Below, piece by piece: positions 16,809 through 23,534 of a stretch of 64,000 nt of DNA. Below the pieces are notes generated by a model that worked only from the letters and a program-made list of their open reading frames with translations, searched no databases and was not told the origin of the DNA. Location: the NCBI RefSeq assembly GCF_900637055.1, contig NZ_LR134338.1:4057001-4121000 (forward strand). Direction: 5' to 3'. The position numbers and the translations under genes are program-made. Position 1 is the stretch's first letter. Every line of letters begins with the position of its first letter. The stretch comes from Brevibacillus brevis. GTDB taxonomy: Bacteria > Bacillota > Bacilli > Brevibacillales > Brevibacillaceae.

Positions 16809-17117
16809 TTATTCTTGACCTCGCTCGTGGCATCTGCACTTTTTGAAAGGATCAGCTTTTCGTTGCACCGAACTTCCTGGTTTTGGGGGAATAGGAGGTA
16901 TCGCTATTTTCATATGCGTACCTGGACTCCTTTTCAAAAATAAACCACAAGGCTGCAAATCAGTTAGTTCAAACCTGCCTTTACTGCATTGCCTAATCCT
17001 GACTTCCCCTTCGATAACGGTCTTATCCGGCATGACCTTATCGGATGATCTTAGCTCTGCGTAGTGTTCACAGTGTCGGCAATTCAGAATTTCCTGTTTT
17101 TCCGTAAACGGCCACAA
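16809..17117 (-). CDS. Hypothetical cysteine-rich phage protein
   Basis: I place the start at a TTG (17117) behind GAGGTGG. Longer readings would begin upstream of a terminator hairpin at 17146-17172 and are unlikely. The product has about 102 residues with the pairs CRHCEHY, RQCSKGRF and KKCRCHERG, which could bind a metal. It is the first gene of the late transcript, just before the HNH nuclease. No known family is recognised. A role in late regulation or packaging is possible by position only. Confidence 0.55.
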   Translation of the reverse strand: MWPFTEKQEILNCRHCEHYAELRSSDKVMPDKTVIEGEVRIRQCSKGRFELTDLQPCGLFLKRSPGTHMKIAIPPIPPKPGSSVQRKADPFKKCRCHERGQE

Positions 17118-17145
17118 TAGAAACACCACCTCGTTAAGATAGTAA

Positions 17146-17172
17146 AAAGCCACCCGATATGCCGGATGGCTC
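17146..17172 (-). terminator. Intrinsic terminator between regulatory and late genes
   Basis: On the - strand GCCATCCG pairs with CGGGTGGC (one G-T pair) across a 6-base loop, followed by TTTTT. It ends the early/middle transcript after the ArpU-like gene, so late genes need their own promoter or antitermination. Confidence 0.8.
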
Positions 17173-17189
17173 ATACATTTTCGCTGTTC

Positions 17190-17264
17190 ATAATTTTTCG
17201 ATGTTATCATAGTAACACGGGCTCACTGAATAAAAAATGAAGTGTTTTTGAAACGAAAATGAAA
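17190..17264 (-). promoter_or_regulatory. Possible late promoter region
   Basis: After the ArpU-like stop codon the - strand carries TGTTACTATGATAAC, with a TATGAT that could be a -10 element. The -35 region is AT-rich but has no good TTGACA match, which would suit an activator-dependent promoter. It lies upstream of the terminator hairpin, so the hairpin would be in the leader of such a transcript. This is an inference from position. Confidence 0.3.
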
Positions 17265-17798
17265 TCAGTTGAACTCTATCCCATCTACGCCAAACACTAG
17301 GACTGATAAGGTATTTACCGCATTTTTCACATCATTGTACACCGTTCTAGGCTCAATATTGTGAAATTCTGCGAGCTCCTCAACCGTTTGTTTTTTCTCG
17401 GAAATGTACAACTCATAGATGATGTTGTATCGACGTAAATCCTCTTGTAGCCCTGATGTTTCACACATTGCTTGATAGACACTGATCATTTTCCGTACGA
17501 ATTTCACCATAACGATCGTCCTTTGTCTGCTGCGTTTGATGGACTCTAATGCTAATTCACTGGAGTACAAATCCGTCATAACATCTGCATATTCCACCGC
17601 TGTCACTTTATCCCTCGCACCTTCTACATGGCTCACAAACGACCGATAGTGTTTCAACAACAGCTTTGTATTCCGGAGCCGCCAGTCCCGTTTTTCTTTT
17701 TGCTGCTTCTGTTTCTCTTTTTCAAGAAACTCTATCGCTGCCTTAACCGCAGTTTCCGCAGACAGCTTGGTTACTTCTTCTGCTAGTCTTTGATTCAA
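17265..17798 (-). CDS. ArpU/RinA-like phage late transcription regulator
   Basis: The product has about 177 residues from the TTG at 17798 behind GGAGGTG. The opening MNQRLAEEVTKLSAETAVKA and the charged segment EKEKQKQQKEKRDWRLRNTK are typical of the ArpU-type late activators placed just before the packaging genes in Firmicute phages. The C-terminal EELAEFHNIEPRTVYNDVK is a helix-turn-helix of sigma region 4 type. It probably turns on the head and tail operon. Family assignment is by pattern and location. Confidence 0.75.
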   Translation of the reverse strand: MNQRLAEEVTKLSAETAVKAAIEFLEKEKQKQQKEKRDWRLRNTKLLLKHYRSFVSHVEGARDKVTAVEYADVMTDLYSSELALESIKRSRQRTIVMVKFVRKMISVYQAMCETSGLQEDLRRYNIIYELYISEKKQTVEELAEFHNIEPRTVYNDVKNAVNTLSVLVFGVDGIEFN

Positions 17799-17821
17799 GG
17801 CGACCACCTCCACTTTGCTGT

Positions 17822-18586
17822 TTATTTCAACGGGCTTTTGATTCTCTCGTGATGAGGTTTGTGGTTCTCCACCCAGAGCCGATCCGCTTTGAAATAGTTC
17901 CCGAAATCGTCCTGTTCAGGAAAACCTCCATTCGTCGCATCACGTCTGACATGCTTCGTATTGCATTCAGGGCAATAGACGGACAACTGCAATTCCTTCA
18001 CGAACACTTTTTTTCGTTTCTGGCATTTTTGATTTTTGCAATAAACGTATGTTTGATAGTGCGGTACTCCATTGATGTTCCGAATAGCCGGATACTCCTT
18101 AGTTGGATCAATGAGTGATTCTTCAAGTGGTATGGTCATATGAGATTGGCTCTCTTTAGGAACAATTGGATTTTCCGATCCATCCACCCAGGCCGCGCCC
18201 TCCTTCACTTCCAACCCAAGAAGCGGCCCCAACTTTTCTCCAAGAGACTGAGACAAAGTATGTCCGCCATTAATGAGCGGTAGCTGTCGCAATCCCTTTA
18301 CCTGCTTGTCCACTTCTTCGGAAGCTTCCGGCATCTCAAAGGGTACAAAGGGTATTGGGATACCTTTCGATTCAACAATAGGCTCCTCTTTATTTGGCGC
18401 TCCTGGATCAGAAAAAATCGGGCCGTAACTCATACTTTGCTGAATCGGCTTTGTGATTTCTTTCAGCTCGTATCCCAAGAACCCAAACATCCCTTGAATG
18501 ATGTTTAACACCTGCAGGTTATTCGCTTTACTCAACTCAAGCTCTACGCGCTTTGATCCTTCGGAAACATACAGTTTTACACTCAT
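17822..18586 (-). CDS. Hypothetical phage protein with C-terminal zinc ribbon
   Basis: This 254-residue protein starts at ATG behind AGGGGG. Its C-terminal part has two cysteine pairs, YCKNQKCQKRKK and YCPECNTKH, about 20 residues apart, which looks like a zinc ribbon. The middle is Pro/Glu rich and probably disordered. It is transcribed with the late regulator. I do not recognise a family; nucleic-acid binding is only suggested by the zinc ribbon. Confidence 0.65.
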   Translation of the reverse strand: MSVKLYVSEGSKRVELELSKANNLQVLNIIQGMFGFLGYELKEITKPIQQSMSYGPIFSDPGAPNKEEPIVESKGIPIPFVPFEMPEASEEVDKQVKGLRQLPLINGGHTLSQSLGEKLGPLLGLEVKEGAAWVDGSENPIVPKESQSHMTIPLEESLIDPTKEYPAIRNINGVPHYQTYVYCKNQKCQKRKKVFVKELQLSVYCPECNTKHVRRDATNGGFPEQDDFGNYFKADRLWVENHKPHHERIKSPLK

Positions 18587-18614
18587 CGTACAATCCCCCT
18601 ATTTTCAAAAGTAT

Positions 18615-18923
18615 TTATACTGCTCTTTGATCGCTGGTTACTTCCAACCCAAGGCTATACTTCTCATTGATGTGCTTGAGGTATCCTTCAAACTCGCCGT
18701 AGCTTGTGTCATAGATTTCCTGCGATGCAATCATTTCGAATTTCACCCGAGTGCCTTTCTTGGTAGGCTTGTACCATCTTATGGGCTTCATTTTTCCTTT
18801 CAACATGTCAAACCAAGCGAAAGCTTTCACACCCGCATATGCTGCTTCATCCTTTGCTAATTCGCTTGTCATGCCACTGTAGTTCTTTTCTCCACCTAGA
18901 ACTCGGAAATTTGATATGCTCAT
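18615..18923 (-). CDS. Hypothetical phage protein
   Basis: The product has 102 residues from the ATG at 18923; an upstream GTG has no better site. It is a compact mixed alpha/beta protein with many aromatic residues (FAWFDMLKGKMKPIRWYKP, YDTSYGEFEGYLKHINEKY) and no known motif. It lies between a possible promoter at 19010-19037 and the zinc-ribbon gene. No function can be proposed. Confidence 0.6.
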   Translation of the reverse strand: MSISNFRVLGGEKNYSGMTSELAKDEAAYAGVKAFAWFDMLKGKMKPIRWYKPTKKGTRVKFEMIASQEIYDTSYGEFEGYLKHINEKYSLGLEVTSDQRAV

Positions 18924-18991
18924 CCAAAACACTCCCAAGAATAATTTTTGGAATAATTCGAGTTAATCTTGACAAAAGTCATTACAACCAT
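18920..18991 (-). CDS. Possible 23-residue leader ORF
   Basis: An ATG at 18991, just after TTAGGAGAA, opens a 23-codon frame that ends in a TGA overlapping the ATG of the next gene (ATGA). The overlap suggests coupling, but the ribosome site is very close to the ATG and the sequence has no recognisable feature. It could be a chance frame. Confidence 0.25.
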   Translation of the reverse strand: MVVMTFVKINSNYSKNYSWECFG

Positions 18992-19009
18992 TTCTCCTAA
19001 AAACCGAGA

Positions 19010-19037
19010 ATTTTACAACCAGTTACCGATTTGTTAA
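19010..19037 (-). promoter_or_regulatory. Candidate promoter for the late-regulator transcript
   Basis: On the - strand TTAACA (19037-19032) and TAAAAT (19015-19010) are separated by 16 bases. Both are one mismatch from consensus. It would drive the genes at 18991 down to 17265, including the ArpU-like regulator. Confidence 0.45.
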
Positions 19038-19038
19038 T

Positions 19039-19602
19039 TCAAAGTAGCTCTTTCAGTAACGCTCGCATCAGCTCAATTGTTCTGTCATTGTTAGACTTTT
19101 CATCGACATTCGGGATATACTGACGATTAGGTAATTTCATTTCCTGTTTCAGTTGGGTGAGCATTTCTCGGAGCTCATTCAACTGTTTTTTTGTTTCTGC
19201 ATGTTCAGCGGCCAATTCGTCCATTCTGGCCATAACTTCTTCAAGCGAAACTTCTACAGGAGCTGCATCGCGTTTATTACCAGCGCCAGACGCCTCTAGT
19301 ATTCCCCAGTTTTCTTTCATCCGTTTCAATTGCGTCCAACTCGAAAGTCCGTATTCCTTACGAATATGCGAATCGATTTTGCCTTGCTTGACCAATTTCA
19401 GGTAGACCTCTTTGGTCAAATCCTTCCTACTTTTCGTTGCAGCACCCATCGTATTCTTATCTCCCTTCACGAGACGTTCCATTTCTTCTGGAGAGAGCCG
19501 ATAGGTAATAACCTCGCTCGGCTCCATAGCCTCTTCGTTATGTGGAAAACGGATATCACCACGTCTCCTGGTTCGTCCAACAATTCTCGCTTTGCTTACC
19601 AT
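19039..19602 (-). CDS. Hypothetical phage DNA-binding-like protein with coiled coil
   Basis: The product has 187 residues. The segment around residues 55-95 (KEVYLKLVKQGKIDSHIRKEYG, SSWTQLKRMKENWG) has the look of a helix-turn-helix. A long coiled coil follows at about 115-155 (EEVMARMDELAAEHAETKKQ, NELREMLTQLKQEMKL). It is directly downstream of the phage sigma gene, 7 bases apart. It might be a regulator that works with the sigma factor, but this is inference. Confidence 0.6.
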   Translation of the reverse strand: MVSKARIVGRTRRRGDIRFPHNEEAMEPSEVITYRLSPEEMERLVKGDKNTMGAATKSRKDLTKEVYLKLVKQGKIDSHIRKEYGLSSWTQLKRMKENWGILEASGAGNKRDAAPVEVSLEEVMARMDELAAEHAETKKQLNELREMLTQLKQEMKLPNRQYIPNVDEKSNNDRTIELMRALLKELL

Positions 19603-19609
19603 GACTGAT

Positions 19610-20125
19610 TCAGCACAAGGCTACTGCAACATTTTTCATGTTTTTTAGTTTCCTAGACACGTTGACCTGGCTCATCCCTAGCTTTCGCCCAATCTCTTTT
19701 TGAGTGTATCCCTCCAAAGCAAGCAAGGTGATATCTGGCTCTTGACGGATCAGCTCCGTGAACAACCTTTTAGCTTCGACCTCTTCTTCCACCGAATCAA
19801 AGTTTGCGAGTAAATCCGCCAGTGATTCCTCTTCATTACCGACCCAATCCATGGAAATGACATCACCTGTCCGCTTCGCGGTCATTTGCATACGGATGGC
19901 TTTTCTTATCTCATTCTCAATCCATACTCCTGCATACGTCGTGAATTTAAAGCCCAGAGACGGATCAAACTTTCTTGCGGCTTGAATAAGTCCAATGCAT
20001 CCAACTTGAAAAAGGTCATCGTAATCAAAGCCAGTAGGCGGATAATAATTTTTCAAGATATGGTGAACGAATGGCAAACTGTTCCGAACTAGCGTATCAA
20101 TGTCGTCGCTCATTACAGCGTTCAT
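19610..20125 (-). CDS. Phage-encoded sigma-70 family sigma factor
   Basis: This 171-residue protein has a clear region 2 (FDYDDLFQVGCIGLIQAARK followed by FKFTTYAGVWIENEIRKAIR) and a short region 4 with helix-turn-helix EGYTQKEIGRKLGMSQVNVS. It resembles the SigF/SigB/SigK group more than ECF factors, but lacks room for a full region 3. The ATG has AAAGGGG upstream and overlaps the previous stop by four bases. It probably redirects host RNA polymerase to middle or late phage promoters. Confidence 0.85.
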   Translation of the reverse strand: MNAVMSDDIDTLVRNSLPFVHHILKNYYPPTGFDYDDLFQVGCIGLIQAARKFDPSLGFKFTTYAGVWIENEIRKAIRMQMTAKRTGDVISMDWVGNEEESLADLLANFDSVEEEVEAKRLFTELIRQEPDITLLALEGYTQKEIGRKLGMSQVNVSRKLKNMKNVAVALC

Positions 20126-20361
20126 TGTTTAATCCCCTTTCCCCCATGTGCATTATTCTCATACGCTTCTTCAAGCCAGTTAACGAGCATGAGCATTTGT
20201 TTAATGACCAGCGGATTGTCCCGATACTTCTTGCTGATAGCAGCGCTTGAGTCGGCCACCCATGCCCAGAACTGCTCGGTATGCATCCCATACATAACAG
20301 CAGCCTGGTTTGCCTGATTGATCCAGCCGACAACATCGTCGTAAAAGGCTTTGTAATCCAT
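20122..20361 (-). CDS. Hypothetical small phage protein
   Basis: This 79-residue protein is mostly helical and rich in aromatics (FYDDVVGWINQANQ, EQFWAWVADSS). The ATG follows AAGAGG, and its stop overlaps the sigma gene start (ATGA). Proteins of this size next to RusA are common in Firmicute phages but have no known role. No motif points to a function. Confidence 0.6.
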   Translation of the reverse strand: MDYKAFYDDVVGWINQANQAAVMYGMHTEQFWAWVADSSAAISKKYRDNPLVIKQMLMLVNWLEEAYENNAHGGKGIKQ

Positions 20362-20364
20362 AGG

Positions 20365-20763
20365 CTATACCTCTTCGATGCGAATATAGATTCCCGGGAG
20401 TTTGGCCCAGAACTTCTCCGCGATCAAGCTGACCACTAGGGCATCATCCTTCCAGAATTTCAAATCAGTCATGCAGTCAAACAGTAGTTTCTGACTGTTG
20501 TCGATATCCGGTTTCGTAGCCTTGTACTCCCCGTCTTGTCGCTTGCCTGTGATCGGGAAACACCACTTGACGATCAACCTGACAGGTTTGGTATACATAT
20601 GCTCTGGCGCTTGCCGCCCAAGGTGAGCCATCAACTTCGCCCTGGCTGCTTTCAATTCGGCAGGCTCATAAAATACTGGCTTGTCATTTATGATCGTGAC
20701 CTGTTTCTGTTGATGGGTGACGGTCGGGGGATTTTTCATTGGCATAAAGAATTCAGTTGTCAT
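20365..20763 (-). CDS. RusA family Holliday junction resolvase
   Basis: The product has 132 residues. The segment TKPDIDNSQKLLFDCMTDLK followed by FWKDDALV contains the acidic residues (two Asp of PDIDN and the Asp pair of WKDDA) that bind metal in RusA nucleases. The family cuts four-way DNA junctions during phage replication and packaging. It overlaps the upstream small gene by 11 bases. Confidence 0.92.
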   Translation of the reverse strand: MTTEFFMPMKNPPTVTHQQKQVTIINDKPVFYEPAELKAARAKLMAHLGRQAPEHMYTKPVRLIVKWCFPITGKRQDGEYKATKPDIDNSQKLLFDCMTDLKFWKDDALVVSLIAEKFWAKLPGIYIRIEEV

Positions 20764-20992
20764 TGTTTTGATCCTCTAGCATCTCTTCCCAGTCACTTAC
20801 TGTCCCTCGCAAGTAGGCCGGAGCCTCTTCGCTGGAGAACAATGCCGTTCTGTCCAAAACAAATTTGACGATAAACTTGCCGTCGATCTTTACGCCGAAT
20901 TGAAGTTTTCCGGCTTTATCAAAACAACGCATGAAATAATTTCCGAATTCGATCGTTTCGGGAGTTTCATTTTCCCAATATTTTTTCGTCAT
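20753..20992 (-). CDS. Hypothetical small phage protein
   Basis: This 79-residue protein starts at ATG behind AGGGAG. It looks like a small beta-rich domain (NYFMRCFDKAGKLQFGVKID followed by FIVKFVLDR) and an acidic C-terminus (DWEEMLEDQNNDN). It is the first gene after the palindrome array and overlaps RusA. No family is recognised. Confidence 0.55.
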   Translation of the reverse strand: MTKKYWENETPETIEFGNYFMRCFDKAGKLQFGVKIDGKFIVKFVLDRTALFSSEEAPAYLRGTVSDWEEMLEDQNNDN

Positions 20993-21044
20993 GATTTTTC
21001 TCTCCCTTTTCTCTCGCGCTTACGTAGTCAACGTGAGAGCAGGG

Positions 21045-21284
21045 GGCGCCGCAGAAACGGCAGCGGCGACCTTCTCTCTCACTACGTTTTACACTAGTAG
21101 ATTAATCATTATTTTATTTATTACATCGCGCGTATATATATAGGGGTGCTTTTTTCCGCGCGGCGGCGACCATAAATTCATGGTGTTCGCCATCTTCTGC
21201 ATTCGGCGGCGGCAATCATATTTTGATGGTCGTTGCCGCCGTGTTCTAATTTGGCGGCGGCGGCATTAATCATGATCTCCGCCG
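21045..21284. repeat. Array of GC-armed palindromes beside an AT-rich stretch (candidate replication origin)
   Basis: Three inverted repeats with GGCGGC-type arms are centred near 21178, 21224 and 21271, a regular 46-47 bp spacing. The best has perfect 9-base arms (21207-21215 and 21233-21241); the third overlaps the 3' end of the primase-helicase gene. A fourth, weaker GC palindrome lies at 21045-21071. Between them is an AT-rich stretch (21100-21150) with TATATATATA. Iterated sites plus AT-rich DNA next to a primase-helicase gene suggest an origin. It could also be a cluster of hairpins that stop or protect mRNA. Confidence 0.5.
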
Positions 21285-23509
21285 TTGTCTTTGACAATCA
21301 CGCCGTCCTTTAAAACGTAACCGTACTTCTTGATCCAGTCCCTAACCGTCCGCTCAGAAACCTCTTTACCGGACTTCCCGAACCATTCCACGATGTCTTT
21401 GACAGTCGGAGGCTCACCAAAATTGCAATTGTTCACAGCATCCTCAAATTGTGCCTCTTTGCTACGCTGTTCTTTCTTGGCAGACGATTTCCGCTTATCG
21501 GTCGCCTTCTTCCATGCTGGCGCTTCCCCTTCTGGCTCGATGTCCTTCAAGCTGCCCACGTCATCGACTCGATGAATCGGATACTGGAACCACATGTTGA
21601 CTGCATCGAATTTTGGATACTCGCGCAGCGTGCCCTCCACTCGCCATGCCGAACGTTTGCGGACACTGCGCACCGCTTGTTCAATGCTCTCTCTGGCTGC
21701 TTCCGCTTGTCTTGGAATGGCGCGTTTGGCGTGATCCTCCATCGCCCGGGCACTCAGTAAATCGTCCTGGGAGATATGCTCGTCCAAATAGTTCAGATTG
21801 AATTTTTCAAAGAGCTGCCTATATACGGCGCATACCGCCTTGTTTTCCTCTTGCTTGAGTAAAGCCTCGGTTACATCTAGCTCCACTAAGTCGATCAGCG
21901 CGTCTGGATCGCGGGCAAATACGCCGCTGCCACTGGCCCTGTCCATCGACTTTTTGCCGCCTTGTGACCCCTTTGAATGGTGGTGACAGTAGATGACGCT
22001 GGCACCAAGCTCCGTTGCGATCTTGTCAAACTGGTTTGTGAAATGCGCCATTTGGTCAGCGCTGTTTTCGTCGCCAGTCAGGACCTTGTAGATCGGGTCG
22101 ATGATGACCGCGATGTAATTCTTCTTGGCAGCTCGCCGGATCAATTTGGGCGCCAGCTTGTCCATCGGTACGGATTTGCCGCGCAAATTCCAAATGTCGA
22201 TCTTGTCAATGTTTAGGGGCTGCAACCCTAGTGCTTGGTAAACATTCTTGAAACGATCTAAGGCACTGGCGCTGTCTAGCTCCAGATTGACGTAAAGCAC
22301 CTTGCCCTGCGTGCATTGCCATCCTAGCCACTTGATCCCCTCTGCGATGGCGATACTAAGCTGAATTTGCAAGAACGACTTACCAGCCTTGGACGGACCC
22401 GCCATCAGCATTTTATGGCCTTGCCGGAGCACACCTTCGATTAACGGTGGTGCCAATGGAGGCATGTTGTCCCAATAGCTCGCCAAACTCTCCGGGTCAG
22501 GAAGATCGTCGTTGATTCCCTCAATCCATTCATTCCATTCGGCCCAACTGCTTTTTCCAATGTGGGTGTCTACAATGAATTGCTTTTTCCCGTTCCTCTC
22601 AATGCCTGGCATTCGGGAAAGTCGAGATGGGTTACGGTTTTGATTGTCGATGCTAAGACCGTTCTTTTTGCACACGTTGTACAGGTAATCGACGCGCTTC
22701 CGATATTCGTCGTAGCTGACAGCATCGATGCGAACGATCGCGTGGAGGCTCTTCCCGCCGCTATATACGAGGACAGCGATTGGCAGCTCCAGCTCACGCA
22801 TAATCGCGTGTTGCTTTTCAATATCCATCGTGTCGGACTCTACCAAGGCGTACCGAAATTCGGTCACATTGTCGTTCTTCACGCCCTTGCCGTCGAGCGG
22901 ATTGAATCGTATCCAAGCCCCTGCTTCGGGATTATAGTCACCCAGCACTGACCCGATATCGCCATTGCTTTGATTCAGCAATTGAATCAGCTCGCCTGCC
23001 GTCCGGTCCCATGCCCCTTTGGTGGGCAGGTATTTTCCTTCATCGTTTTGCCATGTATCCACCACGTATCCGACATTTTCGGATGCCTCAAACAGTGTGG
23101 CCAGATACGTTGTGAGCTGTTGCACTGGATTCCACGAAGCAGGCTCGTGGATCTCCTTGCCCTCGATCCAGTTTTTATCGACCACTACATAATCGCCGGC
23201 AATCTCATCATCCCAGCCCAGCTCTCTGTCTTCTACGCCAGAACGCGGCAACCAGCCGTTGTCCTTCGCCATTTGCGTAATCGTCGCACCAGTAATTGGC
23301 TTACCACCTGTGCCTTCAAAGGTCGTCCACTTCTTAAAGCATTCTCCGGGATGGTAACGGCCCATGTCACGCTTGCTCCATTCATCCCAATCGCTGGCTG
23401 TATAGCCCTCATACTTGAGGGCCATGCCAACGTTTAACCATTCCTGATAGGTAAGATAGGCCGGGTCGATGTAAGCCAGCAGCGCAACGAGATCCAATCT
23501 ATTTTCCAT
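21266..23509 (-). CDS. Phage primase-helicase (PriCT, AEP-like and RecA-like ATPase domains)
   Basis: This 747-residue protein starts with a PriCT-like domain (residues 5-88). A primase-polymerase-like region at about 195-315 follows, with ESDTMDIEKQ, VYSGGKSLHAIVRIDA and NPSRLSRMPG. A RepA/AAA_25-type ATPase begins at residue 370, with Walker A AGPSKAGKS and a VIIDPIYK Walker B. The later HHHSKGSQGGK segment resembles the sensor region of RepA-type helicases. It should open and prime the phage origin. The C-terminal about 80 residues form a helix-turn-helix-like tail that could bind DNA. Confidence 0.88.
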   Translation of the reverse strand: MENRLDLVALLAYIDPAYLTYQEWLNVGMALKYEGYTASDWDEWSKRDMGRYHPGECFKKWTTFEGTGGKPITGATITQMAKDNGWLPRSGVEDRELGWDDEIAGDYVVVDKNWIEGKEIHEPASWNPVQQLTTYLATLFEASENVGYVVDTWQNDEGKYLPTKGAWDRTAGELIQLLNQSNGDIGSVLGDYNPEAGAWIRFNPLDGKGVKNDNVTEFRYALVESDTMDIEKQHAIMRELELPIAVLVYSGGKSLHAIVRIDAVSYDEYRKRVDYLYNVCKKNGLSIDNQNRNPSRLSRMPGIERNGKKQFIVDTHIGKSSWAEWNEWIEGINDDLPDPESLASYWDNMPPLAPPLIEGVLRQGHKMLMAGPSKAGKSFLQIQLSIAIAEGIKWLGWQCTQGKVLYVNLELDSASALDRFKNVYQALGLQPLNIDKIDIWNLRGKSVPMDKLAPKLIRRAAKKNYIAVIIDPIYKVLTGDENSADQMAHFTNQFDKIATELGASVIYCHHHSKGSQGGKKSMDRASGSGVFARDPDALIDLVELDVTEALLKQEENKAVCAVYRQLFEKFNLNYLDEHISQDDLLSARAMEDHAKRAIPRQAEAARESIEQAVRSVRKRSAWRVEGTLREYPKFDAVNMWFQYPIHRVDDVGSLKDIEPEGEAPAWKKATDKRKSSAKKEQRSKEAQFEDAVNNCNFGEPPTVKDIVEWFGKSGKEVSERTVRDWIKKYGYVLKDGVIVKDNGGDHD

Positions 23510-23534
23510 AGGCTTTACAACCCTTTCTGTCGTC

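Noticed and set aside
17118..17210. Longer start for the cysteine-rich late protein
   Set aside because: It would translate through an intrinsic terminator hairpin and lacks a ribosome site.
21000..21290. CRISPR array
   Set aside because: The repeats are palindromes with variable arms and no uniform spacers, and no cas gene is present.
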